Part shown: one piece after another, positions 43,224 to 51,594 of the stretch | Layout of the letters: each line of letters begins with the position of its first letter | How positions within the stretch are numbered: position 1 is the stretch's first letter | NCBI GenBank assembly: GCA_022821145.1 | Contig: JAJEEE010000047.1 | Span: 62,001-126,000 of the forward strand | Direction: 5' to 3' | DNA: 64,000 bases | Origin: Acidobacteriota bacterium | GTDB lineage: Bacteria > Acidobacteriota > Terriglobia > 20CM-2-55-15 | Notes under the pieces: model-generated | Told to the model about the DNA's origin: nothing | What the model saw: the letters and a program-made list of their open reading frames with translations, nothing else | The model's database searches: none | Position numbers and translations under genes: made by a program

Positions 43224-44462
43224 CTACCCGAACAGGAGGAAGCAGATCAGGGCGCCCGCCACGGTCATGGACAATCCCCACGCCAGCAACTGGTTGAACA
43301 GCTTCCGGCTCTCCGGCCCCGCGGCGGCCCCGGCGACGCAGAGCGCTCCGATCGTCGATAGCGGCGAGACGTCGACCAGGTGGCCGCCGACGTTCATGGT
43401 CATCGCGAGCGCCTCGGCCATGCCCCCGCCCAGGTTCTCGTCGAGTCCCGGCACGATCGGGAGAAAGGCCGGCAGGACCACGCCGGAGGTGCTGGAATAC
43501 GCCGATATCAACCCGACCGTCGCGGCCAGGAACGGAATGATCGTCGACTGCGACGTGATCGACGTCAGCAGGCCCACGAAGAGGTCCATGCCGGCGGTCA
43601 TCTCCAGCAGGTTGATCAGGACGGTCACGCCGCACACCAGCATGATCGTGCCCCACGGCATCCGCCGGATGGCCTCGTCCGTGTTCGTCGCGCGGAGGAG
43701 CCCGAGCACGACGGCGGCCGCGAACGCGCCCATCCCGACGTTGATGTCATAGACCACGACGCCGACGATCAACTGGCCGATCACCACGAGGGTCAGGATC
43801 TGCTTCCAGTTCAAGGGCTCAACGGCGTCGCTGGGCTCGCTCACGCGGTCCCGGCGCGCCAGGAGGCGCCAACCGCCGAAGACGAGATAGCCCGTGAAGG
43901 CGACGATGGCGTGGGCCAGGAAGTTGTACAGCCAGGACTGGATCTCCAGCCCGCCCAACCCGATGCGGTCCATGACGCCGGAGACGATGATGCCGGTGGG
44001 CGCGATGGGCGACAGCGAGCCGGCATTGGCGCCGTTGCCGACCATGATGGCCATCAGGAACAACGGGACGTGCATGCGGACGGCGGTGGCCATGGCCATG
44101 GGGGCCAGCAGGCCCGCCGTGGCGATATTGCCCGGCCCCATCGACGCCAGCCCGCCGCCCAGGAAGAAATACAGGATCGGCACCACGCCCACGCGCCCCC
44201 GGCACAACCGGACGGCGTGGCGCGCCACCTTCTCGAGCGTCCCGTTGACTTGCGCGCCGCTGAAGAGCAGCGTCACGCCGGCGAGCGTCATGAACAGGTT
44301 GACGGGGAACCCCCCGATGATCTCCGAAACCGGAAAGCCGCCCAGGTAGACGCCGATGAACCAGGCCAGGGCGATCGACAGGAGACCGACGTTCAGCGAT
44401 GTCGTGATGCTGAGGGTCACGGCCAGGGCCAGGGCCATCAATGTCAGGATTCCCAGGTTCAT
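43224..44462 (-). CDS. Anion/dicarboxylate permease (MatC/SLC13-like)
   Basis: 412 residues from ATG 44462. Ten or more hydrophobic segments; two inverted halves each end in a small-residue/Ser-rich hairpin: NGANAGSLSPIAPTGIIVSG in the first and SSTSGVVLPAFLPIVPGLDE plus NVGGHLVDVSPLSTIGALC in the second. The opening NLGILTLMALALAVTLSITT is typical of the MatC (malonate carrier) family, part of the ion-transporter superfamily. It likely imports a small organic acid. It overlaps the D-threonine aldolase-like gene by four bases (ATG within its stop), so the pair forms an operon. Confidence 0.82.
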   Translation of the reverse strand: MNLGILTLMALALAVTLSITTSLNVGLLSIALAWFIGVYLGGFPVSEIIGGFPVNLFMTLAGVTLLFSGAQVNGTLEKVARHAVRLCRGRVGVVPILYFFLGGGLASMGPGNIATAGLLAPMAMATAVRMHVPLFLMAIMVGNGANAGSLSPIAPTGIIVSGVMDRIGLGGLEIQSWLYNFLAHAIVAFTGYLVFGGWRLLARRDRVSEPSDAVEPLNWKQILTLVVIGQLIVGVVVYDINVGMGAFAAAVVLGLLRATNTDEAIRRMPWGTIMLVCGVTVLINLLEMTAGMDLFVGLLTSITSQSTIIPFLAATVGLISAYSSTSGVVLPAFLPIVPGLDENLGGGMAEALAMTMNVGGHLVDVSPLSTIGALCVAGAAAGPESRKLFNQLLAWGLSMTVAGALICFLLFG

Positions 44463-45550
44463 CGTCGGCTCCCTTCCGGAAGGCGTTTCAACGGCCAGTC
44501 GTCCTCGACGACGCCGCCGCGAACGACGCGAACGCGATCGTACAGGTTCACGGTCGGGTCTGTGTGCGGCACCAGGAACTCGATCTTGTCGCCCAGCTTC
44601 GGCGGCGGCGACAGCGTCCCGAGATGAAGAAACCCGTGCTCGTCGCCGGCCCATTCCCAACGGACACCCGGGAGACCCAGGGGTTCGGGGCCGAACGGCC
44701 GGTCGGTGGCGAACGCCTTGAAACCGGCGTCCACGGTCACGCGGTCACGGTGGTTGACGCTGATGACGGTGGCCAGGACGCGCAGGGCGGGCGCGAAGTC
44801 GTCGCCGACGACGGCCCGATAGGCGACATCCATCAAGGGGTAGGAACCCGCCTGCAGCTCGCTGACTTCGGGAATCTCCACGTCGATGTTCCACGTGCCG
44901 GTGGACCCCCCCGTCAGCGTCCGCGCGTCCAGGCCCGAGGCGATCAACTCGCGCTGGACCTCGATCGCCGGGCCGATGGCCGCCAGCGAGTGCCGGCGGC
45001 GCGCATCGAAACCCTCGGTGTGCGACCCGCCGACCGAATAGGCTTGCAGGCCGGAGAACTCGAGGCCGTCGCCGCCCGCAACGTCCTGCGCCAGCCGTAT
45101 GGCGCGCTCGTCACAGGGGATTCCGGTCCGGTGGTCTCCGACGTCAAGGTCCACCAGGACCCGCAGCGTCACGCCGGCTCGGGCGGCGGACCGGGCATAC
45201 ATCGCCGCCTGCTCGGGATGGTCGACCACGACGTGGACGTCGCCGCCTTCGGCCGCGACGCCGGCCACCCGGTCGGTCTTGACCGGATCGGCGACCGGGG
45301 TGGTCAAGAGGACCGGGACGCCGGCTCCCGTCATCAACTCCATTTCCGGGAGCGTCGCCACGCACACGCCCTCGGCGCCCGCCTCCATCTGCCGCCGCGC
45401 GATCTCGACACACTTGTGAGCCTTCGCGTGCGGGCGGAGCCGCTTGCCGGCCGCCGCGCAGGCCGACGCCATCTTGCGGACGTTGGCTTCGAAGAGATCC
45501 AGATCCAGAAGCAGGGCCGGCGTCGGCAGGTCGCGAATCGCTACGCTCAC
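44459..45550 (-). CDS. D-threonine aldolase/D-serine dehydratase-like PLP enzyme (DSD1 family)
   Basis: 363 residues from ATG 45550. Alanine-racemase-like barrel: LPTPALLLDLDLFEANVRKM, then RPHAKAHKCVEIARRQMEAG with the PLP lysine, and GSTGTWNIDV near the phosphate site. The C-terminal domain has EHGFLHL and VPHTDPTVNLYDRV. The metal pair reads H-x-D, as in D-threonine aldolase, where D-serine dehydratases have H-x-C. So aldol cleavage of a beta-hydroxy-D-amino acid is favoured. The coupled permease could supply the substrate or carry away a product. Confidence 0.85.
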   Translation of the reverse strand: MSVAIRDLPTPALLLDLDLFEANVRKMASACAAAGKRLRPHAKAHKCVEIARRQMEAGAEGVCVATLPEMELMTGAGVPVLLTTPVADPVKTDRVAGVAAEGGDVHVVVDHPEQAAMYARSAARAGVTLRVLVDLDVGDHRTGIPCDERAIRLAQDVAGGDGLEFSGLQAYSVGGSHTEGFDARRRHSLAAIGPAIEVQRELIASGLDARTLTGGSTGTWNIDVEIPEVSELQAGSYPLMDVAYRAVVGDDFAPALRVLATVISVNHRDRVTVDAGFKAFATDRPFGPEPLGLPGVRWEWAGDEHGFLHLGTLSPPPKLGDKIEFLVPHTDPTVNLYDRVRVVRGGVVEDDWPLKRLPEGSRR

Positions 45551-45589
45551 TGTACGGTAGGCAACGGGCCGGACAGCGCCCGCCGGTGT

Positions 45590-47413
45590 CTACCCGTCGT
45601 CGCCGTTGGAGTCTTCGTCCTCCGCCGGAGGCGGCGGATCGGGAAGCGCTTCGCCGTCCAGGACCAGAGCGACCACGCGGGCCGGGACGGTCGGTCCGTC
45701 CTCTTCCTCGCCGAATCCGCCGCGGCCGAATCCGGGGCCGCTGCCGTTGACCTCGACGACGATGTACTGGCGCCCGTCCAGCTCGTAGGCGACCGGCGTG
45801 GCGAAGCTGCTGCCCAGGTATCCGGACCAGAGCGCCTCGCCGGTCCGGGCGTCGTGCGCCCAGATGCGGTCGTCGCCGGGACGGAACACCAGGTTGCCCG
45901 CCGTCGACAGCGTGCCGCCGCTGGTCCCGCCGCGTTCCACGCGCCAGACCTCGCTGTTGGTCACCGGATCCCAGGCAAGGACCACGCCGCCGCGCGGGCC
46001 GCGCAGCTCCGGCCGCGGCGGCCGTTCCTCCGCGGCGGCGCCGCGACCGAACGGGACGCCGGTGTTGAACCCGCCGGGCTCGTATTCGAACTCCGCGTCC
46101 ACCGAATAGAAGAAGTTGCTGCTGCCCGCGGGGAAGTAGACCAGGCCCGTATCCGGGTTGTAGGACATCGGATGCCAGTTGTGGGCGCCGCCGGGACCGG
46201 GGCTGACCCAGGCGCCGACGCTCTCCTCGTCGTAACGCGCGTCGGGATTCTCGATGGGCCGGCCGGTTTCCGCGTCGATGCCGCTGGCCCAGGTCACGTC
46301 GTCGGAAAACGGTTGCGCCGATATGAACGCGCCGCTGGTCCGGTCGATCACGTAGAAGAACCCGTTCTTGGGCGCCTGGACGACGACCTTGCGTTCCCGC
46401 CCCTCGATCTCCAGATCGAGCAACATCAACGGCTGCACGGCCGTGTAGTCCCAGTCGTCGCCCGGCGTGGTCTGGTAGTACCACTGCAGCTCGCCGGTGT
46501 CCGCGTCCACGGCGACGATGGAGGCGAGATAGAGGTTGTCGCCGCCCCCCGGGCTGCGGATGGCGCGACTCCACGGAGAGCCGTTGCCCGTGCCGATATA
46601 CAGCAGGTTTTCCTCCGGATCGAACGCGTATCCGTCCCACACGGTGCCGCCCCCGCCGACGATCCACCACTCGCCGGACCACGTCTCGGCGGCGCGCTCC
46701 ATGGCCTCGTTCTCGAAACCGTCGGCCGGGTTCCCCGGCACGGTATGGAAGCGCCAGACCTGTTCGCCGGTCTCGGCGTCATAGGCGGTGACGTAGCCGC
46801 GGACGCCGAACTCGGCGCCGCTGTTCCCGATGACGACCTTGTCGTTGACGACGCGCGGCGCCCCGGTGATGCTGTAGTCCAGGCCGAGGGGCGTGGTCTG
46901 GACCGCCCAGTCCACCAGGCCCGTCTCCCGGTTCAACGCGACGAGCCGTCCGTCGAGCAGCCCCGCGTACACCCGGTCGCCGTGCATCGCCAGACCGCGG
47001 TTCACCGGCCCGCAACAGACGCTCGGCCCCCCGTCGGCGTTGCTGCGCACGATCCCGGGGTCCCAGCGCCAGATCTGCTCCCCGGTCCGCGCGTCGAGGG
47101 CGAAGACGTTGCTCCAGGTTCCGGTGGCGTAGATCACCCCGTCTCGCACCAGCGGCGTGGATTCCAGGTTGCCGGCCGTGTTGACGATCTCCCACTCCCA
47201 GGCCAGACCGAGCCGGTCGACATTGGAATCGTTGATCTGGTCGAGCGGACTATAGTGGGTTTCGGCGTAGTCCCCGCCGTAGGTCAGCCACTCGGCGTTG
47301 GGAGAATCGAGCAGGGCGGCCCGATCCACGGGTTGTTGGGCGAGGACGACGCCCGCCACCAACCCCATCGCCACGGCCAGATACCATCTCAACCGAGCCG
47401 GTGTGTTCGGCAT
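45590..47413 (-). CDS. PQQ-dependent dehydrogenase (quinoprotein, no cytochrome domain)
   Basis: 607 residues from ATG 47413. Signal peptide (RWYLAVAMGLVAGVVLAQQ). Eight-bladed propeller repeats with the tryptophan-docking pattern A-DA-TG---W ([42 protein letters not shown]). [13 protein letters not shown] holds the vicinal cysteine pair that closes on PQQ in type I quinoprotein alcohol dehydrogenases. DDVTWASGIDAETGRPIENP fits the metal/active-site blade. No C-terminal haem CxxCH is seen, so electrons must go to a separate cytochrome. A close paralogue lies at 52756-54456. The tail is acidic (PPPAEDEDSNGDDG). Confidence 0.92.
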   Translation of the reverse strand: MPNTPARLRWYLAVAMGLVAGVVLAQQPVDRAALLDSPNAEWLTYGGDYAETHYSPLDQINDSNVDRLGLAWEWEIVNTAGNLESTPLVRDGVIYATGTWSNVFALDARTGEQIWRWDPGIVRSNADGGPSVCCGPVNRGLAMHGDRVYAGLLDGRLVALNRETGLVDWAVQTTPLGLDYSITGAPRVVNDKVVIGNSGAEFGVRGYVTAYDAETGEQVWRFHTVPGNPADGFENEAMERAAETWSGEWWIVGGGGTVWDGYAFDPEENLLYIGTGNGSPWSRAIRSPGGGDNLYLASIVAVDADTGELQWYYQTTPGDDWDYTAVQPLMLLDLEIEGRERKVVVQAPKNGFFYVIDRTSGAFISAQPFSDDVTWASGIDAETGRPIENPDARYDEESVGAWVSPGPGGAHNWHPMSYNPDTGLVYFPAGSSNFFYSVDAEFEYEPGGFNTGVPFGRGAAAEERPPRPELRGPRGGVVLAWDPVTNSEVWRVERGGTSGGTLSTAGNLVFRPGDDRIWAHDARTGEALWSGYLGSSFATPVAYELDGRQYIVVEVNGSGPGFGRGGFGEEEDGPTVPARVVALVLDGEALPDPPPPAEDEDSNGDDG

Positions 47414-47832
47414 CGCTTCCTTCCTCCGAATCCGGCCGCGCCGGATCTACGATTCACCGGTTTTCCACGGCGTGCGGGAATCATACCGGAGCGCCGAGCC
47501 ATTCTCAACGCCGGGGCCGGGGTCAAGAGGAGAACAGGCGACTGTCGCGTCCATGACCGTGCGTGACGCCTATTCGCGCCGTCGACGCCGGCCGCTGACT
47601 CGAAGTCAGAACGCTTTGGCCACCCCGCCTGGACGAGAACGGCGTTTGCCGTATGCCGGGACTTGATGTTGTTGTCGACGGGGAAGCTCCGCCCGGAAAT
47701 CGGAGGGCATCATCGCCGACGAATTCCGCGCTTGGCAAGGCCCTGTGCGGAGCGGACGCCGGCAACCGTTGGGAACGGACCCATACGGGTGTTCGCGGGC
47801 TCGGAACACCGCCGAGGCGAGCCGCGGCAGTA
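47414..47832. other. Intergenic region, no gene seen
   Basis: About 420 bp between the PQQ dehydrogenase start and the DUF6152 gene end. Short frames on both strands have no protein-like composition. No repeat, tRNA or clear terminator is visible; a small GGCCGCGCC inverted repeat lies near 47437. Confidence 0.5.
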
Positions 47833-48234
47833 TCATTCGTCGTCCCAGTTTCCGATGGTCGTTCCGTCGGCGAACTTCGCGCCGACGAACCCCCCGGCCG
47901 GCGCCCCGCTCAGCATCGGACGATAGCGCATCGTCACTTCGGCGCCCACCGGAAAGCTGGACGGGCGGATTCCGCGCCGGCCCAACTGGTTGGGGCTGCC
48001 CCACTCGATGCTCCATTCGACGCTCTCCCCGCTCTCGTCCTCGACGAGCACCTGGATCCAGGTGTGGGGGTTCGTGAACTGGAACTCCTTGACCGTGCCG
48101 GCGATCTGCCGGACTTCGTCCCGGGAGAACCCGGTGTTGGAGTGATGACCGAGCGCCGGGCGGGCGGCCAGGCACAGCCCGGCCGCGGCCACGCCGACAA
48201 GAGCGGCGTTTCCGAAGAGTCGTTGTCGCGTCAT
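47833..48234 (-). CDS. Secreted DUF6152 family protein
   Basis: 133 residues from ATG 48234. Signal peptide (LVGVAAAGLCLAARPALG) followed at once by HHSNTGF, the family's mature HH start. Then VRQIAGTVKEFQFTNPHTWI and an 'E...GS...L...G' segment (EWSIEWGSPNQLGRRGIRPS), FPVGAEVTMRYRPML. It is a small periplasmic beta-barrel-like protein of unknown function. It follows the PDLxGVW-type gene by 32 bp on the same strand; the same pairing recurs at 60075-62245. Confidence 0.83.
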   Translation of the reverse strand: MTRQRLFGNAALVGVAAAGLCLAARPALGHHSNTGFSRDEVRQIAGTVKEFQFTNPHTWIQVLVEDESGESVEWSIEWGSPNQLGRRGIRPSSFPVGAEVTMRYRPMLSGAPAGGFVGAKFADGTTIGNWDDE

Positions 48235-48266
48235 GGCAAGCCCCTTGGGTTCGGAGATCGGTCGCC

Positions 48267-49112
48267 TCAATCGAGCGGAAACGGGTTCCCGTCCGGGTCG
48301 AGCGTCAACGTGACGCCCTGTTCCGTATCGACCGGATTGCGGTTGTTTTCCGCGCACCCGTAGTCGTACACCATCGTGCCCGGTGGCAGTCTTCGAAACT
48401 GGTGCGTGACGGGCCACGGCCCGGTCAGGGCCTGCGGATCGGTGATGACCATGTCGATCTGAAGATTGCCCGCATCGTTCACGTACATTCGATGCGTCCC
48501 TTCCGCCTGGTTGCTCAGCACGAGACCCGTGCGATCGAGCAGGACATCCCGGTCCATCCACCCCTTCGTGCTCTTGGTTTCCCACACGAGTGTCCGACCC
48601 TCCCAGCGCCCCACCGAGACACCCGTGTACGTGGGCCAGCGGTCTTCCGGAGCGGGCATCTCGCGCCCATCGGTATAGATCCTGTAGACGTTGGGCCCGT
48701 TCTCGCTCAGGATCCACGTCTGTTCCGGCCGAACGACCATCTCGTAGACGTCCGGCAGGTTGAAGATACGGGGCCACCCCGCGGGAACGCCGCAGTTGGA
48801 TATGACGTCCGGGAACCGTTGCTGGTCCCTCAGCGCCAGGTGCTCCCGGTACATGGCCTCCCACTCGGCGTTGTAGGGCGGATGCTCCCGGACCCCCGGA
48901 GTCGTCGAACCGCCCTCCCCCTCCCGGGTCGCCTGATCGAAAACCGTGCCGCCGATCATTTGCCAAACGCCGCTCCAATCCGGGAGATCACCGAAGTCGG
49001 GCGGGGTGTCTCCCTGAGCGCGGGACGTACCCGGCGCGAGGAGGAGAATGACGCCGAGACCGGCAATCAGGGCGGCCCTTCGAGACCACAGTGACTCGTT
49101 GCTATTCCACAT
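48267..49112 (-). CDS. Secreted acidobacterial protein of the PDLxGVW-like type
   Basis: 281 residues from ATG 49112. Signal peptide (RAALIAGLGVILLLAPGTSR). Mature start DFGDLPDWSGVWQMIGGTVF, then NCGVPAGWPRIFNLPDVYEM, ILSENGPNVYRIYTDGREM, and GVSVGRWEGRTLVWETKSTK, ending NLQIDMVITDPQALTGPW and a YGCAENN segment. The 'G.W.....W.G.TLV.ET' line and the terminal Cys-Glu-Asn text are shared with genes at 60512 and 62280. The function is unknown. Upstream lies a palindromic operator candidate. Confidence 0.78.
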   Translation of the reverse strand: MWNSNESLWSRRAALIAGLGVILLLAPGTSRAQGDTPPDFGDLPDWSGVWQMIGGTVFDQATREGEGGSTTPGVREHPPYNAEWEAMYREHLALRDQQRFPDVISNCGVPAGWPRIFNLPDVYEMVVRPEQTWILSENGPNVYRIYTDGREMPAPEDRWPTYTGVSVGRWEGRTLVWETKSTKGWMDRDVLLDRTGLVLSNQAEGTHRMYVNDAGNLQIDMVITDPQALTGPWPVTHQFRRLPPGTMVYDYGCAENNRNPVDTEQGVTLTLDPDGNPFPLD

Positions 49113-49186
49113 GACCTTCAACCTCGTGACTCGCGGCTCCTTCCGAAACGGCTCGGCTGCGATTCGGGACCGAAACCCGACGGTAA

Positions 49187-49203
49187 CGGAATTGTAAATT
49201 CCG
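49187..49203. promoter_or_regulatory. Palindromic operator/promoter between divergent genes
   Basis: CGGAATT-GTA-AATTCCG is a perfect 7+3+7 inverted repeat. It overlaps a minus-strand TACAAT (-10-like; TTGTCG lies 18 bp upstream) leading to the gene at 49112. The 153-bp gap serves both that gene and the plus-strand gene at 49266; GTTAACGTTA also occurs just before the latter. Confidence 0.45.
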
Positions 49204-49265
49204 TGCCCGCCTAACGACAAGCCCGAACGACGGGCGGCGGGAGCGCATCTGTTAACGTTACGGGC

Positions 49266-49982
49266 GTGGCAGCGCAAACCATCCGCATAGAGACTCGATT
49301 TCGAGGACCGCGAAACTCCGGAAACGGCGGTTACACGTGCGGCCGCCTGGCCGAGTTCATCGACGGACCGGCGCGCGTCCGTCTGCGCGTGCCGCCGCCG
49401 CTGGACGCGCCTCTCGACGTCGAACGACACGGCGGCGGTGTCCGCGTCGTCCGCGGCGAAACGCGGATCGCCGAAGCCTGGCCCGCGTCCGATCTCGAGC
49501 TCGACGTGCCGGCGCCGCCGGGCTTCGACGACGCCGAGCGGGCATCCCGGGATTTCAGCGGCTTCCGGAGCCACCGGTTCCCGACGTGTTTCGTGTGCGG
49601 CGTCGATCGGAAACCCGGCGACGGCCTCCGCCTCTTTGCCGGCCCGGTCGCGGACCGTGACCTGGTGGCCTGCACATGGATCCCCGACCCCTCCCTGTCC
49701 AAGGACGGACGGACGGTCGATCCGGTCTTCGTCTGGAGCGCGCTGGATTGTCCGGGCGGTTTCTCGTTCCCGCATCCACGGTCCGGAACGATTCTCCTGG
49801 GAGAACTGACGGTCCGGTTGCAGGCGCCCCTGGAACCCGGCGCGCCCGCCATCGTCATCGGTTGGCAGATCGGCCAGGACGGGCGCAAGCACTTCACCGG
49901 CACGGCGCTGTTTTCCTCCGGCGGCGCCGTGTGCCACGGCGCCGGCCGCGCCACGTGGTTCGAGGTCCCGGACGATCCCTGA
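49266..49982 (+). CDS. Hotdog/thioesterase-like protein of unknown function
   Basis: 238 residues from GTG 49266. The opening IRIETRFRGPRNSGNGGYTC then GRLAEFIDGPARVRLRVPPP resembles acyl-CoA thioesterase-like N-terminal hotdog folds. RFPTCFVCGVDRKPGDGLRL has a CxxC and leads to a second half with VWSALDCPGGFSFPHP and LLGELTVRLQAPLEPGAPAI. The 'A.DC.GG' and 'G.L.V......' text matches thioesterase-type hotdog proteins found in actinobacteria and acidobacteria. Cytoplasmic, single gene. The reaction is inferred only from the fold. Confidence 0.68.
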   Translation: MAAQTIRIETRFRGPRNSGNGGYTCGRLAEFIDGPARVRLRVPPPLDAPLDVERHGGGVRVVRGETRIAEAWPASDLELDVPAPPGFDDAERASRDFSGFRSHRFPTCFVCGVDRKPGDGLRLFAGPVADRDLVACTWIPDPSLSKDGRTVDPVFVWSALDCPGGFSFPHPRSGTILLGELTVRLQAPLEPGAPAIVIGWQIGQDGRKHFTGTALFSSGGAVCHGAGRATWFEVPDDP

Positions 49983-50093
49983 CACCCCCGCCCGGCGCCG
50001 TTAACAACGTTTAACACTCCGCCCCGTAGCGTTGGGGGCCCGGCCGCCGTATTCGCCTATAGACAACGGCCAAACGGCGGAAGGGAGCGAGCG

Positions 50094-51542
50094 ATGGCGT
50101 CAGGCACACGGAAGACGGGAAGAAAGCAGGTATGGTTCCGCGTTTTTCTCGCGGGCGGACTGACGCTGGCGCTCATCCTGTTGGCGCACACGGTGTCGAC
50201 GTACGTCTACGTGTCGGGCAACATGGTGACGCAGGCGGCGCTTCGGGACGCGGCATCCCGGCTGCGTTCCGTCGAACGCCACATTCGCGGCGCCGGCGTC
50301 AGCGATCCGGCGGCTCTGTCGGAGGTTCTCGAAGAAGTCCGGACCGAGTCGGACCCTCCCATCGCCTGGTTGAGGCTCATCCGCCCGGACGGTTCGGTGC
50401 TGGCGTCCACGGCGGCCGCCCTCGACCCGCCGGTCTCCTTTTCGAACCTGCGCGGATCCGCGGCGGATGCAGGGACGTTCCACGAAACGCGCGAGACCGC
50501 GGAAGGAACGGTTCTGGTCACGGCCTTTCCCGTGCGGCTGAATCCGGGCGGCCGGGCCGGTGCGCTCCTGGAAATGGCCGTGGACCCGGACGCCACGGCC
50601 GCGAGTTTCGCCTATCTGCGCGTGAACCTGGTGATCGGCGTGTCGGCGGCGTTGGCGTTGCTGGGAACGCTGGTGCTGGTCCGCCTCCGGTTTCCGCACT
50701 ATCTCCGTGGGAAGCAACTCGAGAACCAGGTGGCGACGGCCCGGTCCGTGCAGAACCGTTTGCTGCCGAACTCGACTCCGGCCTCGGCCGCGGCCGAAAT
50801 CGCCGCCGATTGCCAACCGGCGGGTCACGTCGGGGGCGACTTCTACGACGTCTTCGAGACCGACCGGAGCCGGTTGGCGCTGATTCTGGGAGACGTGTCG
50901 GGCAAGGGGATCGCCGCGGCGCCCCTGATGGGGTTCATCCACGGCGCGGCCCATGCCAGCGAGTGGACGGAGTCGACCTACGACCACGAGCGTGCTTCGC
51001 GGCGCCTCAACGACCTGGTGTGCCGCAAGACCGACCCGGAGCGTTTCGTCAGCATGTTCTGGGCGTACTTCGACGCCGACGACCATCGGCTGCGCTATGT
51101 CAACGCCGGCCACTTGCCCGCTCTCATCGTGCGGAACCCGCGCACCGGAGCCGGAACACGCCGCCTGGAAGAAGGCGGGCCCGTTCTCGGCGTGGTGCCC
51201 GGCGCCGCCTACACGCAGGGCGCCGTGGAGATCGAACCCGACGATGTTCTGGTCGTGTATTCCGACGGCATCGTCGAGGCTTCGAACGCGCGCGACGAGG
51301 AATTCGGAGAAGCGGGGATCGCGCGCGCCGTCGCCGAATCCTGGCGTGAGCCGGCCGAGGACATCCGGGCCCGGATTCTCGCCGCGCTCGACGGGTTCAC
51401 GGGAGGCCGTGCGCCGGAAGACGATCGGACCCTGATCGTGATCCGGTTCGGACAGGCGGCCGTCGAGGCGCGCGCCGAAGAGGCCGCGGCCGAAGAGGCC
51501 GTGGCCGAGGAGGCCGTGGCCGAAGTCGCCATGTGCGCGTGA
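50094..51542 (+). CDS. Membrane-anchored PP2C/SpoIIE serine phosphatase
   Basis: 482 residues from ATG 50094 with GGAAGGGAGCGAGCG upstream. Two spans, near residues 15-37 (FLAGGLTLALILLAHTVSTY) and 178-198 (LVIGVSAALALLGTLVLVRL), flank a periplasmic sensor. The SpoIIE domain follows: HVGGDFYDVFETDRSRLALI, ILGDVSGKGIAAAPLMGFIH, YVNAGHLPALIVRN, VVYSDGIVEASNARDEEFGE with metal Asp residues intact. The C-terminus is a repeated EEAVAEEAVAE tail. Such enzymes dephosphorylate anti-sigma-factor antagonists or similar in partner-switching pathways. No antagonist or kinase is adjacent. Confidence 0.9.
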   Translation: MASGTRKTGRKQVWFRVFLAGGLTLALILLAHTVSTYVYVSGNMVTQAALRDAASRLRSVERHIRGAGVSDPAALSEVLEEVRTESDPPIAWLRLIRPDGSVLASTAAALDPPVSFSNLRGSAADAGTFHETRETAEGTVLVTAFPVRLNPGGRAGALLEMAVDPDATAASFAYLRVNLVIGVSAALALLGTLVLVRLRFPHYLRGKQLENQVATARSVQNRLLPNSTPASAAAEIAADCQPAGHVGGDFYDVFETDRSRLALILGDVSGKGIAAAPLMGFIHGAAHASEWTESTYDHERASRRLNDLVCRKTDPERFVSMFWAYFDADDHRLRYVNAGHLPALIVRNPRTGAGTRRLEEGGPVLGVVPGAAYTQGAVEIEPDDVLVVYSDGIVEASNARDEEFGEAGIARAVAESWREPAEDIRARILAALDGFTGGRAPEDDRTLIVIRFGQAAVEARAEEAAAEEAVAEEAVAEVAMCA

Positions 51543-51560
51543 ATGCCACGAGCGCGATTC

Positions 51561-51594
51561 TTGCAAAATAGAAAATCGTTTCTATAATGCAAGA
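51561..51594 (+). promoter_or_regulatory. Palindromic, probably leaderless promoter of the DUF4143 ATPase gene
   Basis: TTGCAA (51561-51566), a 16-bp spacer and consensus TATAAT (51583-51588). The same stretch is an inverted repeat: TTGCA..ATAGAAA and TTTCTAT..TGCAA around ATCG. ATG 51595 begins 7 bases after the -10, about where transcription should start, so the mRNA is probably leaderless and the palindrome an operator. Confidence 0.65.
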
